DNA of 64,000 nt, taken from assembly GCF_001747085.1 (NCBI RefSeq), contig NZ_MDJD01000006.1, positions 1 through 64,000 on the forward strand. Direction: 5' to 3'. The position numbers and the translations under genes were made by a program. Under the pieces are notes generated by a model, which had not been told where the DNA came from, searched no databases, and saw only the letters and a list, made by a program, of their open reading frames with translations. This document shows positions 33,974 through 44,225 of the stretch, piece after piece. Every line of letters starts with the position of its first letter. Within the stretch, counting starts at the first letter, position 1. This DNA is from Flavivirga aquatica. GTDB lineage: Bacteria; Bacteroidota; Bacteroidia; Flavobacteriales; Flavobacteriaceae.

Positions 33974-35272
33974 TTATATAATTTGCAATACGAAGTAGTT
34001 CTTTTTACCTCGTTGTAACAGCACAAATTTATTGTTTATTAAATCTTTAGCTGTGATTTTATAATCGTCTTTAACTTTTTCTTTATTTACAGAAATAGAA
34101 TTTTCTTTTAGAGCCCTTCTTGCCTCCCCATTAGACTTTAAGAAACCTCCTTTTTCTGCTAAAGCAGCGATAATATCCATGCCTTCTTCAATATCTGACT
34201 GTGCTATTTTGGTTTGAGGTACACCATCAAAAACATCTAAAAAAGTTTGTTCATTCAACTCCTTTAAATCTTCACTAGTTGATTTCCCAAAAAGAATACT
34301 ACTTGCTTTTATAGCATTATCTAAATCTTCTTTAGAATGAACCATAATTGTAATTTCTTCAGCTAAACGTTTTTGCAATAATCTTAAATGCTGTGCTTCT
34401 TTATGTTCAGATATAATATTGTTTATTTCGTCTTCTTTTAAAAACGTAAAGATTTTAATATACTTTTCAGCATCTTCGTCACTTGAATTCAACCAATATT
34501 GGTAAAATTTATAAGGAGATGTTCTTTTTGCATCTAACCAAACGTTTCCTCCCTCAGACTTTCCAAATTTAGAACCATCAGATTTTGTAATTAAAGGGCA
34601 AGTAATAGCGTATCCTTTACCTCCTGAAATACGTCTAATTAATTCCGTACCTGTTGTAATGTTACCCCACTGGTCGCTTCCCCCCATTTGTATAGAACAG
34701 CTATTTTCTTTATACAAATGAAGAAAATCGTAACCTTGCACTAATTGATAGGTAAACTCTGTAAAACTCATCCCTTCAGATGATTCTGAGGATATTCTAT
34801 TTTTAACAGAATCCTTTGCCATCATATAATTTACAGTAATATGCTTACCAACATCACGTATAAATTCAAGGAATGAGAATTCTTTCATCCAATCATAATT
34901 ATTAACTAAAACTGCAGCATTATCAGCATCACTTTCAAAATCTAAAAAATGTGCTAATTGTCCTTTTATAGCATCTTGATTATGGCGTAATGTTTTCTCG
35001 TCTAATAAATTACGTTCATTAGATTTCCCAGATGGATCACCAATCATTCCGGTAGCACCACCAACTAAAGCAAAAGGCTTATGTCCACATCGCTGATAAT
35101 GAGCCAATAACATTATTGGTACTAAATTACCAATATGTAAAGAATCTGCAGTAGGATCAAACCCCACATAAGCACTACGCATACTTTCCATTAAGTGTTC
35201 TTCTGCTCCTGGCATAACGGTATGTATCATACCTCTCCATGTTAATTCTTCAACAAAATTATTTATCATCAT
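33974..35272 (-). CDS. tyrS: Tyrosyl-tRNA synthetase
   Basis: A 432-aa class I synthetase that charges tRNA-Tyr. The HIGH-type motif is SLHIGNLVP (about residue 45), the tyrosine pocket includes YDFLHLY and [10 protein letters not shown], and the KMSKS-type motif is [10 protein letters not shown]-terminal S4-like RNA-binding domain follows ([20 protein letters not shown]). Length is normal. Confidence 0.96.
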   Translation of the reverse strand: MMINNFVEELTWRGMIHTVMPGAEEHLMESMRSAYVGFDPTADSLHIGNLVPIMLLAHYQRCGHKPFALVGGATGMIGDPSGKSNERNLLDEKTLRHNQDAIKGQLAHFLDFESDADNAAVLVNNYDWMKEFSFLEFIRDVGKHITVNYMMAKDSVKNRISSESSEGMSFTEFTYQLVQGYDFLHLYKENSCSIQMGGSDQWGNITTGTELIRRISGGKGYAITCPLITKSDGSKFGKSEGGNVWLDAKRTSPYKFYQYWLNSSDEDAEKYIKIFTFLKEDEINNIISEHKEAQHLRLLQKRLAEEITIMVHSKEDLDNAIKASSILFGKSTSEDLKELNEQTFLDVFDGVPQTKIAQSDIEEGMDIIAALAEKGGFLKSNGEARRALKENSISVNKEKVKDDYKITAKDLINNKFVLLQRGKKNYFVLQII

Positions 35273-35356
35273 TCTTATTTTTTACAAAACTATGGCAAAT
35301 ATAAAAATACGTGTATAATTACTCATGGATTATGAATAATTCTTTACATTAGTTGC

Positions 35357-36364
35357 ATGATATTAGTAACGGGAGGAACAGGATTAGTTGGAGCACATTT
35401 ACTTTATAAATTAGCTAGTAAGCATGAAAAAGTAAAAGCTATTTATAGAAATGAACATAGGCTTAACAATGTTAGAAATGTATTTTCTACCTATATTGAT
35501 GATTACGAATCTCTTTTTAAATCAATTGAATGGATAAAAGCAGATCTTTTAGATATCCCAGCCTTATCTGAAACTTTTATAGGGACTTCCTATGTATATC
35601 ATTGTGCTGCCTTCGTTTCTTTTGAGCCTAACATGTACAATATTTTAAGAAAAATAAATATTGAAGGCACAGCCAATATTGTTAATCTAAGCTTATCTAA
35701 TAGTATTAAAAAACTTTGTTACGTAAGTTCTATTGCTACCTTAGGAAGTAAAATTAACAACAATGATATTAATGAAGAAACCACATGGAACCCCGAAGCA
35801 GACAATAATGTTTATGCTATAACAAAATACGGTGCAGAAATGGAAGTATGGAGAGGCACACAAGAGGGTCTTGATGTTGTAATTGTAAATCCTGGTGTTA
35901 TTTTAGGCGCGGGCATTTGGAACTATGGTACTGGAAACTTATTTAAAAAAGCACATAAAGGGTTTAAATTTTTCACTAAAGGTACTGTTGCCCTTGTTAA
36001 TATTCATGATGTGATTAACATTATGATAAAGCTTATGAATAGCGACATTATTAATGAACGTTTTGTATTGGTTGCTGAAAACTGGACTTATAAGAACTTT
36101 TTGCAAACCTTAGCTCAATCTGTAAATGCTAAGTCTCCTAAAAAACTAGCTAGTGATAGTTTTCTGAATATCCTATGGAAATTAGATTGGCTAAAACAAA
36201 AATTAACAGGCAAGCGTAGGCGACTAACTAAGCATTTAGTTAGATCATTATCATCTGAAACTAGTTATAATAGTGACAAAATAAAAATAGCTTTAAATTA
36301 TAAATTTAAAGCTATAAATAAAAGTATCATTGAGATTGGAACTATTTATCGGAAACAGACTTAA
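35357..36364 (+). CDS. NAD(P)-dependent epimerase/dehydratase (extended SDR)
   Basis: A 335-aa extended short-chain dehydrogenase. The cofactor motif is VTGGTGLVGAHLLYKL and the active-site YAITKYGAE (YxxxK) follows YVSSIAT. Substrate is unknown; the group often modifies nucleotide sugars or steroid/flavonoid-like compounds. Its 3' end overlaps the convergent DUF4296 gene by 23 bp. Confidence 0.87.
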   Translation: MILVTGGTGLVGAHLLYKLASKHEKVKAIYRNEHRLNNVRNVFSTYIDDYESLFKSIEWIKADLLDIPALSETFIGTSYVYHCAAFVSFEPNMYNILRKINIEGTANIVNLSLSNSIKKLCYVSSIATLGSKINNNDINEETTWNPEADNNVYAITKYGAEMEVWRGTQEGLDVVIVNPGVILGAGIWNYGTGNLFKKAHKGFKFFTKGTVALVNIHDVINIMIKLMNSDIINERFVLVAENWTYKNFLQTLAQSVNAKSPKKLASDSFLNILWKLDWLKQKLTGKRRRLTKHLVRSLSSETSYNSDKIKIALNYKFKAINKSIIEIGTIYRKQT

Positions 36365-36833
36365 TTGAATCTCCTATTTTTTTTATTTTATTCTCTGGTA
36401 AGATGTTAACCAAAGAATCTTTTTTAGTTAAAGATGCAAGCGAATCTTCTTCTCTTTTCGTTTTCTCTTTCCACTCTTTTGCTTCTAAAGCTTTAAATTC
36501 AACTTTAAGCTTCTCTAAACTATCAGCTACCTTAGTATAAATTTCTTCGTATTCTTTTATATGAAACGCATAATAACTATTACTTAATGCAAATTGTAAA
36601 CTATCAATATTATGCTGTGAAAAAACATAGGTATTTATATTGACACCTTTTTCTTTCATTATTTTTTTATTCTTTGAATTTGCAAAACCTATAAGTTTGG
36701 AATCTATCAAAATATCTACCATTTTTCCCTTAGAAATTAAATTCTTAGGTTTTTCTGGTTCTTTTAATTGATTATTACAAGCCATTACCATTAAGATAAC
36801 ACTCAAGCATATTATGAATCGTTTTAAAATCAT
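36342..36833 (-). CDS. DUF4296 lipoprotein
   Basis: A 163-aa protein with a lipoprotein signal (LSVILMVMACNNQ, lipobox Cys). A DUF4296-type helical domain is present (KGKMVDILIDSKLIGFAN, VFSQHNIDSLQFALSNSYYA), followed by a charged coiled-coil tail. Function is unknown. It overlaps the pyrC stop by 4 nt, so it is co-transcribed with it. Confidence 0.87.
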   Translation of the reverse strand: MILKRFIICLSVILMVMACNNQLKEPEKPKNLISKGKMVDILIDSKLIGFANSKNKKIMKEKGVNINTYVFSQHNIDSLQFALSNSYYAFHIKEYEEIYTKVADSLEKLKVEFKALEAKEWKEKTKREEDSLASLTKKDSLVNILPENKIKKIGDSIKSVSDK

Positions 36834-38176
36834 CTATTAAAAGTTAATCGTTTTGCTGCTTTTACGTTATTAAACTTCGCGTTTTCATATACTAAACTAC
36901 CGTTTAAAAAGGTATGAGTTATTCTAGATTTAAAAGTTGTTCCTTCAAAAGGAGACCAACCACATTTATATAAAATATTATCTTTATTTACCGTCCAAGG
37001 TTTATTTAAATCAACTAAAACCAAATCTGCATAATACCCTTCCTTAATATAACCACGTCTTTCAACTTGAAATAAAATGGCTGGATTATGACACATTTTT
37101 TCAACAACTTTTTCTATTGATATTTTACCTTTATGATACATTTCTAACATAGCAGGTAACGCATGCTGTACTAATGGTCCACCCGAGGGTGCACTTGTGT
37201 AAACGTTTTGTTTCTCTTCTAAAGTATGTGGCGCGTGATCTGTTGCAATAACATCAATTCTATCATCTAATAACGCTTCCCATAATTGATCCCTATCTGT
37301 TTTCGTTTTTACAGCTGGGTTCCATTTTATAAATGTTCCTTTTTTCTCATAATCCTCATCAGAGAACCATAAATGATGTACACAAACCTCTGCAGTAATT
37401 TTTTTATCTTTTAAAGAAATTTTATTATTAAATAAATTAGTTTCTTTACCTGTTGATAGGTGAAATACGTGAAGTCTTGCTCCTGTCTTTTTTGCTAGTT
37501 CTATAGCTCGTGAAGATGATAAATAACAAGCCTCCTCGCTTCTTATTATAGGATGATATTTAATAGGAATGTCATCTCCAAATTCTTCCAAATGTTTTTT
37601 GAAATTGTTTTTTATAGTACCTTCATCTTCACAATGTACAGAAATGAGCATGTTAGTGCTTTTAAAAATCTTCTCTAATACCTCAACATCGTCAACCAGC
37701 ATATTCCCTGTTGATGATCCTAAAAACAATTTCAATCCTGCTACTTGATTAACATCTAACTTTAATATTTCATCTAAGTTATCGTTAGTTCCTCCAAACA
37801 TGAATGAATAATTAGCAGATGATGCTTTTGCAGCAATTTCAAATTTCTCTTCTAATTTTTCAATAGTAGTTGTTTGCGGATTTGTATTAGGCATTTCTAT
37901 AAAAGATGTAATACCTCCTGCTATAGCCGCTTTAGACTCTGTTGCTATATCTGCTTTATCAGTTAATCCTGGCTCTCTAAAATGTACCTGATCATCAATT
38001 ACTCCTGGCAACAAATATTGCCCCTCTGCATCAAAAACTAGTACATCAGCAGATTTTGCTGTTATTCTTTTACTTATTTCTTTAATGTATTCGCCTTCAA
38101 TTAAAACATCACCATTAAAAATGGTTCCTTCATTTACAATGTTTACGTTTTTAATAAGTGTTTTTTTTAATTCCAT
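36830..38176 (-). CDS. pyrC: Dihydroorotase
   Basis: A 448-aa amidohydrolase-superfamily enzyme for the third step of pyrimidine synthesis. Motifs are DDQVHFREPGLT, GGITSFIEMPNTNP, AGLKLFLGSSTGNM (with the metal-bridging Lys) and ATDHAPHT. The first metal site reads Q-V-H (Gln63, His65) instead of H-x-H, a variant I recall in Bacteroidota dihydroorotases. It sits 8 nt after the glycosyltransferase and overlaps DUF4296. Confidence 0.92.
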   Translation of the reverse strand: MELKKTLIKNVNIVNEGTIFNGDVLIEGEYIKEISKRITAKSADVLVFDAEGQYLLPGVIDDQVHFREPGLTDKADIATESKAAIAGGITSFIEMPNTNPQTTTIEKLEEKFEIAAKASSANYSFMFGGTNDNLDEILKLDVNQVAGLKLFLGSSTGNMLVDDVEVLEKIFKSTNMLISVHCEDEGTIKNNFKKHLEEFGDDIPIKYHPIIRSEEACYLSSSRAIELAKKTGARLHVFHLSTGKETNLFNNKISLKDKKITAEVCVHHLWFSDEDYEKKGTFIKWNPAVKTKTDRDQLWEALLDDRIDVIATDHAPHTLEEKQNVYTSAPSGGPLVQHALPAMLEMYHKGKISIEKVVEKMCHNPAILFQVERRGYIKEGYYADLVLVDLNKPWTVNKDNILYKCGWSPFEGTTFKSRITHTFLNGSLVYENAKFNNVKAAKRLTFNR

Positions 38177-38184
38177 ATAGCTTT

Positions 38185-38907
38185 CTACTTTGTAAATAGA
38201 CTTTTAATCTTCATTGAGATGACACCAAAAATAGCTTCAGATATAATACCCTTACTTAATTTTGACTCTCCTTTTGTTCTATCTGTAAATATTACTGGTA
38301 CTTCAATTATTTTAAACTTTTTTAAATAGGCCTTAAATTTCATTTCAATTTGAAATGCATATCCTATAAATTTAATGGTATTTAAATCTATAGATTCTAA
38401 TACCTTTCGTTTATAACACACATAACCTGCTGTGGTATCATGAATTTTCATCCCTGTAATTAAACGCACATATTTTGATGCTCCATAAGACATGAGTACA
38501 CGACTCATTGGCCAATTAATCACATTTACTCCCGTTACATATCTAGAGCCTATAGCAATATCTGCACCATCAATACGGCACGCTCTGTAAAGTTTTATTA
38601 AATCTTTTGGGTCATGCGAAAAGTCGGCATCCATTTCAAAAATATAGTCATAATTTCTAGCCAAAGCCCATTTAAACCCATAAATATAAGCTGTTCCTAA
38701 GCCCAATTTATCTTTACGTGTTTCTAAAAATAATTTGTCAGGAAAATATTCTTGTAACTCTTTAACTTTCAAACCTGTTAAATCGGGAGAACTATCATCA
38801 ACAATAAGAATATCAATATTCTCAGATTGAGAAAATACCGCTTTAATAATAGCTTCTATATTTTCTATTTCATTATATGTTGGAATAATTACAACAGTAT
38901 CCGGCAT
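38185..38907 (-). CDS. Polyprenol monophosphomannose synthase-like GT2 glycosyltransferase
   Basis: A 240-aa GT2 enzyme resembling dolichyl-phosphate mannose synthase (DPM1 type). It contains VVIIPTYNEIENIEAIIKAV, IVDDSSPDLTG, the metal-binding FEMDADFSHDPKDL, DTTAGYVCYKR and a C-terminal EVPVIFTDRTKGESKLSKGI. It would move a sugar from a nucleotide donor to polyprenyl phosphate at the membrane. It starts the minus-strand operon with pyrC and DUF4296. Confidence 0.92.
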   Translation of the reverse strand: MPDTVVIIPTYNEIENIEAIIKAVFSQSENIDILIVDDSSPDLTGLKVKELQEYFPDKLFLETRKDKLGLGTAYIYGFKWALARNYDYIFEMDADFSHDPKDLIKLYRACRIDGADIAIGSRYVTGVNVINWPMSRVLMSYGASKYVRLITGMKIHDTTAGYVCYKRKVLESIDLNTIKFIGYAFQIEMKFKAYLKKFKIIEVPVIFTDRTKGESKLSKGIISEAIFGVISMKIKSLFTK

Positions 38908-39092
38908 ACCTCTATTTTATTGAACCACTTTAACTTAATTTATGTAATAGATTACATTTTCAAACTTCATAACGAAATCCTATTTCACAACTGAGCCTAA
39001 TTTTTAGCAAATGTACATTAATAACCTTTTATTTTTTTTAAATATTACTTAATAATACACTCCATTAATAAAAAATATAATAATTTTATGGC

Positions 39093-39740
39093 ATGCTACG
39101 TCATATAGTTTCAAACGAATTATTTACAACTTTAATAGTTTTTGGGTTATTAATAGTGGCTACGGCTAAATTATTATCTCCCAAACGCTTTAATGATTTT
39201 ATACTTATTTTAGGCAATTACAATTACCTTAAAATTTATTCTAGAGATCAAAAATTCTTTGATAAATTTGATGGTTTATTATTTATCAACCTCATCGTTT
39301 CCACATCTATATTTGGCTTCATTATATATGAACACATAACTGGTAATAAAATTGCTTCAGCTAGCTCTATTTCTAGATTATCCTTTACTATTGGGACTTT
39401 TATTTTAATAAAAATCCTTATTGAACGCCTAATTGGAAGTCTTTTTCAAATTGATTCATTAATAGACCAATATCTTTTTCAAAAAACAAGTTATAAAAAC
39501 TACCTAGGCATTTTATTATTGCCCATAAATGCATTATTACTCTTTAGCTTTCAACCTACATTAACTATAATCTATATTATAACCGCTTTATTACTGATTA
39601 TAAATGTAATAGGACTAATTACTTCTTACAAAACGCATCAAAATATAATAAAAGTCAACTTCTCATATTTTATTTTGTATCTTTGCACTCTTGAAATTGC
39701 CCCTTATATTATTTTATACAAGGTGTTTATTACAAAATAA
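39093..39740 (+). CDS. DUF4271 membrane protein
   Basis: A 215-aa integral membrane protein with about six helices, a conserved RDQKFFDKFDGLLFIN segment after the second, and SYKNYLGILLLPINALLLF. It fits DUF4271, usually found immediately before hemD in Flavobacteriia, as here (20-nt gap). A TATCTTTG -7 element near its 3' end (39678-39685) could drive hemD separately. Function is unknown. Confidence 0.85.
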   Translation: MLRHIVSNELFTTLIVFGLLIVATAKLLSPKRFNDFILILGNYNYLKIYSRDQKFFDKFDGLLFINLIVSTSIFGFIIYEHITGNKIASASSISRLSFTIGTFILIKILIERLIGSLFQIDSLIDQYLFQKTSYKNYLGILLLPINALLLFSFQPTLTIIYIITALLLIINVIGLITSYKTHQNIIKVNFSYFILYLCTLEIAPYIILYKVFITK

Positions 39741-39760
39741 AGATCAAACCACCCACACTT

Positions 39761-40510
39761 ATGAAAGTAAAAACAATTTTAGTATCTCAGCCTGAACCTA
39801 AAATAGAAAACTCTCCTTACTTTGATTTACAAGAGAAGAAAAAAGTTAAAATAGACTTTAGACCTTTCATTCATGTTGAAGGTGTATCTGCTAAAGAGAT
39901 TAGGCATCAAAAGATTGATTTAAATAATTATACAGCCATAATACTAACTAGTAGAAATGCTGTAGATCATTTTTTTAGAATTGCTGAAGAAATGCGTTTT
40001 AAAGTGCCTGATAGTATGAAATATTTCTGTCAATCTGAAGCTGTTGCATATTACCTTCAAAAATATGTAGTATATAGAAAACGTAAAATCTATGTAGGGA
40101 AACGTACATTTGCAGAGTTATCACCTTTAATAAAAAAATATAAAGACGAAAAGTTTTTATTACCTAACACAGATAAAGTAAAACCAGCTGTTCCTGAAAC
40201 TTTAGATGCTTTAGGTGTAAACTGGAAACAAGCTACTTTTTATAAAACCGTAGTTAGTGATTTATCTGATTTAGCTAATGTGTACTATGATGTACTTGTA
40301 TTCTTTAGTCCTTCTGGAATAGAATCTTTATTTCAAAATTTCCCAGATTTCAAACAAAATGATACACGTATTGCTGTTTTTGGAAATACGACTATCAAAG
40401 CTGTTGAAGAAAAAGGGTTACGTGTAGATATTTCTGCTCCAACACCAGAAACGCCTTCCATGACTATGGCTTTAGAAAAATATATTGAAAAAGTAAATAA
40501 AGGAAAATAA
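39761..40510 (+). CDS. hemD: Uroporphyrinogen-III synthase
   Basis: A 249-aa enzyme of the HemD fold, which closes the tetrapyrrole ring in haem synthesis. It contains VKTILVSQPEPK, YTAIILTSRNAVDHFF, KYFCQSEAVAYYLQK and VLVFFSPSGIESLFQNFP, then AVFGNTTIKAVEEKGL. HemD sequences are poorly conserved, but this pattern and its position after DUF4271 are typical. Confidence 0.9.
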   Translation: MKVKTILVSQPEPKIENSPYFDLQEKKKVKIDFRPFIHVEGVSAKEIRHQKIDLNNYTAIILTSRNAVDHFFRIAEEMRFKVPDSMKYFCQSEAVAYYLQKYVVYRKRKIYVGKRTFAELSPLIKKYKDEKFLLPNTDKVKPAVPETLDALGVNWKQATFYKTVVSDLSDLANVYYDVLVFFSPSGIESLFQNFPDFKQNDTRIAVFGNTTIKAVEEKGLRVDISAPTPETPSMTMALEKYIEKVNKGK

Positions 40511-40618
40511 AGTTACTACTACTTATTTAAAAACGAAAATTCGTTTTGCATCATATAAGTAAACTTTAGCATAAAAATAGATTAGTAATTTTATAACAAA
40601 AGTTATATCCATTTTACT

Positions 40619-41864
40619 ATGAAACTAATACTACTATTTTTACTATTAAGCACAAACGTATTTTGTCAAAGCTGGCAAAACGCCCCAAATATAGTATCTA
40701 ATACTGGAGGCGTTCGTTTTGATGATGTTTTCTTTTTAAATGATGACTTAGGGTGGGCTGCTAATGGTTCTGCTGCTGCTATATATAAAACAACTGATGG
40801 CGGGTTAACTTGGACAGAACAACTAAACAATACCATATTAGGAAGCAATCATTACTAATGAAAATATTGGCTTTTTAGGCACACTTAACGGCAAGTTTTA
40901 TAAAACTATTGATGGAGGCTCTAATTGGGAAGAAGTTATCATTACCCCTAACCCTCCAGCTATTTGCGGTATTGATGCTATTGGATCTTCAACTATTTAC
41001 GCATGTGGAGCTTACTTTGAGCCTGCTCATATTATAAAATCGACAGATAGTGGGCTTACTTGGAGCTATATAGATATGTCTGCTTATGCAAATGCTTTAG
41101 TGGAAATAAAATTTTTAGATAAATTGAATGGTTTTGTTTCAGGTAGAAATGATACTGGTGCAGTTGTTTTAAAGACTACTGATGGTGGAGTAACTTGGAC
41201 GACCATTTATAATGCAACCATTCCAGGCGAATACATTTGGAAACTTCACATTTTGGAAAACAATACTAATGCCATATTTGGTTCTTTATTTGCTTCGGCA
41301 CCAAATCCTGGTAAGTTAATAAAATCTATTGATGGAGGTGTAACTTGGTCTACTTTTAATGCACCTGAAACAGATATTGAAGCTGTTGGGTTTATTTCTG
41401 AAACCAAAGGCTGGATGGGCGGTCACAATACAGGTTTTTACGAAACAATAGATGGCGGTTCTACTTGGACTGATTTAGGTGTTGGAAGTAATTTAAATCG
41501 TATTTTCATAATTAACAGTACTCTTGCATATGCTGCGGGCACTACTGTTTATAAATATACCGCAGAAACTTTAAACGGAAATGTATCTGAAATAACATCT
41601 AAAAAAGACCTTGATATACAATTAAAGAAAAACCCTGTTACTAAAATATTAGAGTTTACCATTAATTTTAAATCGGATGACAATATCCTTATTGATTTAT
41701 ACGATATCAACGGAAAATTTATTAAACAACTCACTCGCGATTTAATAAGAAATACAACAAGGAGAACCTATTCTTATTCTGTTGAAGAATTATCCGCAGG
41801 TTCATATATTTTAAACTTTCATAATAACTTAGGAAGAACCTCCAAAAAGTTTATCAAATTATAA
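40619..41864 (+). pseudogene. YCF48/BNR-repeat beta-propeller with T9SS sorting domain, frameshifted
   Basis: The first frame (40619-40858) gives a signal peptide, then WQNAPNIVSNTGGVRFDDVF and a first propeller blade ending YKTTDGGLTW. It stops at 40856. From about 40850 the +1 frame carries the next blades (NENIGFLGTLNGKFYKTIDG, KSTDSGLTW, KTTDGGVTWTTI) to a T9SS sorting domain (LIDLYDINGKFIKQ...KKFIKL) ending at 41864. An in-frame stop at 40839-40841 limits the break to a single-base insertion in roughly 40842-40856. Either the gene is inactive or the base is a sequencing error. Confidence 0.85.
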
Positions 41865-41904
41865 AAATCTCTTCCCTTACTTTTTTAATTATAAACTGTT
41901 ATTA

Positions 41905-41936
41905 AAAACAAACCCCGAAGTAGAAACATCGGGGTA
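41905..41936 (-). terminator. Terminator after pckA
   Basis: Stem ACCCCGA/TCGGGGT (41912-41918 with 41929-41935) followed by TTTGTTTTTAA on the minus strand, about 90 nt past the pckA stop. Confidence 0.6.
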
Positions 41937-42026
41937 GTAAATTATATTTTAACAAAATTAAAGATATAATACCTTCTTTTTTAAATCACTTAAACAAGGA
42001 GTAAAATTGGTATCTACAAAGTATCT

Positions 42027-43643
42027 TTAAAACGTATATCTCTGTGGTCCGCCTCTTCTAATTTCTTCATTACAATGCGCTTCAAACTTTTTAAAGTTTT
42101 CTCTAAATGCATTCGTTAACTTAAATGCTGTTTTATAATAAGCTTCATCGTTATTCCAAGTCGCTCGTGGGCTTAAAACACTTGTTGGAACACCTGGACA
42201 TGATCTAGGTTGCGCAACTCCAAAAACGGAATGTATATGGTAATTATCATAATTATATAATCCTAAATCGCCATTCAAAACAGCATTAATCATGGCACGA
42301 GTATATTTTAATTTCATTCTTGTACCAACACCATAAGGACCACCTGTCCAACCTGTATTTACTAGCCAAACATTAACTCCTGCTTCAATCATTTTTTGAC
42401 TTAACATTTCTGCATATTTAGAAGGGTGCAAAGGCATAAAAGGCGCACCAAAACATGCAGAAAAAGACGGTACTGGCTCCACTACTCCTGCTTCTGTACC
42501 TGCTACTTTAGCTGTATATCCTGAAATAAAATGATAAGCTGCCTGACTTGGCGTAAGTTTAGATATTGGAGGTAATACCCCAAAAGCATCGGCAGTTAAA
42601 AAGAATATGTTCTTTGGGTTTTTACCTGTTGAAGGTATTTGTATATTCTCAATATGATCAATAGGATAACTTACTCGTGTATTTTGCGTAATAGAAGTAT
42701 CTTCAAAATTAACATGTCCTTTATCATCTAAAATCACATTTTCAAGAATAGCTCCTTTTTTAATAGCATCGAATATCTCAGGCTCATTATCCCTAGAAAG
42801 GTTAATTACTTTTGCATAACAACCACCTTCAAAATTAAATACAGAATTCTCATTAGTCCAACCATGTTCGTCATCTCCAATCAAGCTTCTATTTGGATCT
42901 GTAGACAAGGTCGTTTTTCCTGTCCCAGATAACCCAAAGAATATAGCAGAATCTCCACCTTTACCAATATTAGCACTACAATGCATTGGCAAAGTATTTT
43001 TAAATACAGGGAGAATAAAATTTAAAGCAGAAAAAATACCTTTTTTAATTTCTCCAGTATACCCTGTACCACCAATTAAAGCTATCTTTTTTGTGAAATT
43101 TAAAATAGCAAAATTATGTTGGCGCGTCCCATCTATTTCTGAATTTGCCATAAAACTAGGCGCATTAACAACAGTCCATTCTGGATCAAAATCTTTTAGC
43201 TCGTCTTCTGTAGGACGTAAAAACATATTATAAGCAAACTGGTTACTCCAAGGGTACTCATTAATAACACGAATACTCATTTTATAATCGGCATCAGCAC
43301 ATGCATAACTATCTCTCACAAAAAGCTCTTTATTTGATAAATAGTCTACAACTTTATCGTAAAGCTTATCAAACTTATCTGTATCAAAAGGAATATTAAT
43401 ATCTCCCCACCAAACCTTATCTTTAGTAATATCATCTTTAACTATAAATCTATCTTTAGGTGAGCGTCCTGTAAACTCACCTGTGTTAACCGCTAAAGCT
43501 CCAGAAGAAGCCTCTACTCCTTGTCCTTTTTCTATAGCAATACTATGAAGTTGTTCTGGTGATAATTGATAATTTACAGTGGCATTTTTAATACCATACA
43601 TATTTAACGAAATCGTTTTCGTAACTTGGTTATAGTTCCCCAT
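42027..43643 (-). CDS. pckA: Phosphoenolpyruvate carboxykinase (ATP)
   Basis: A 538-aa gluconeogenic enzyme that turns oxaloacetate and ATP into phosphoenolpyruvate. Motifs are GEFTGRSPKDRF, the kinase P-loop GLSGTGKTTLS (about residue 244), LIGDDEHGW and NTGWTGGPYGVGTRM. A TAATTTTG -7-like element lies upstream at 43679-43672. Length is standard for the ATP-dependent type. Confidence 0.97.
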   Translation of the reverse strand: MGNYNQVTKTISLNMYGIKNATVNYQLSPEQLHSIAIEKGQGVEASSGALAVNTGEFTGRSPKDRFIVKDDITKDKVWWGDINIPFDTDKFDKLYDKVVDYLSNKELFVRDSYACADADYKMSIRVINEYPWSNQFAYNMFLRPTEDELKDFDPEWTVVNAPSFMANSEIDGTRQHNFAILNFTKKIALIGGTGYTGEIKKGIFSALNFILPVFKNTLPMHCSANIGKGGDSAIFFGLSGTGKTTLSTDPNRSLIGDDEHGWTNENSVFNFEGGCYAKVINLSRDNEPEIFDAIKKGAILENVILDDKGHVNFEDTSITQNTRVSYPIDHIENIQIPSTGKNPKNIFFLTADAFGVLPPISKLTPSQAAYHFISGYTAKVAGTEAGVVEPVPSFSACFGAPFMPLHPSKYAEMLSQKMIEAGVNVWLVNTGWTGGPYGVGTRMKLKYTRAMINAVLNGDLGLYNYDNYHIHSVFGVAQPRSCPGVPTSVLSPRATWNNDEAYYKTAFKLTNAFRENFKKFEAHCNEEIRRGGPQRYTF

Positions 43644-43718
43644 AATTTATGTTATAAAATTATTTATGCAACAAAATTAGAACAATTATTTTAAACTATC
43701 CTTTATTAATTAGCATTT

Positions 43719-44105
43719 TTAGATACTGTTTTTTAAGAAATCAAAAAACATAAAAACCCAAGCTAAAATAAAAAACACTCCTCCTATTGGTGTTACAAAA
43801 CCAATCATTTTAAAGTCAAAGCTTGTTAAAGTATTTGTTGCTAACCCATAAATAGAACCTGAAAAAAATAAGATCCCAAAAACGATTAAGTAGTACATTC
43901 TTTTTTTTGTTTTCTGATGAATCAAAGGCGTACTACCTACAAACAATAATAAAATAGCATGATACATCTGGTAACGTATCCCTGTTTCAAAAGTTTGTAT
44001 TGCTTCAGCTGTAATCAATTGTTTTAAACCATGTGCTCCAAATGCACCTAGAATAATTGTAATAACGCCTAAAATTGACGCTGTAGTTAAAATCGTTTTA
44101 TTCAT
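43719..44105 (-). CDS. DUF423 membrane protein
   Basis: A 128-aa protein with four transmembrane helices; the family motif appears as ILGAFGAHGLKQL, then FETGIRYQMYHAILLL. The start at 44105 (MNKTILTTAS) is preferred over one ten codons upstream. Function is unknown. It is divergent from the saccharopine dehydrogenase-like gene. Confidence 0.9.
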   Translation of the reverse strand: MNKTILTTASILGVITIILGAFGAHGLKQLITAEAIQTFETGIRYQMYHAILLLFVGSTPLIHQKTKKRMYYLIVFGILFFSGSIYGLATNTLTSFDFKMIGFVTPIGGVFFILAWVFMFFDFLKNSI

Positions 44106-44225
44106 ATTTTTATAAATTATTCTCAACAAATACAATTTATATTTATAAAATTCGTAAAATTGAATACAGTTTTGGGCTCAATGCCAAATACATATATTAA
44201 ACAAAATTACTCAACAAATTTCAAT

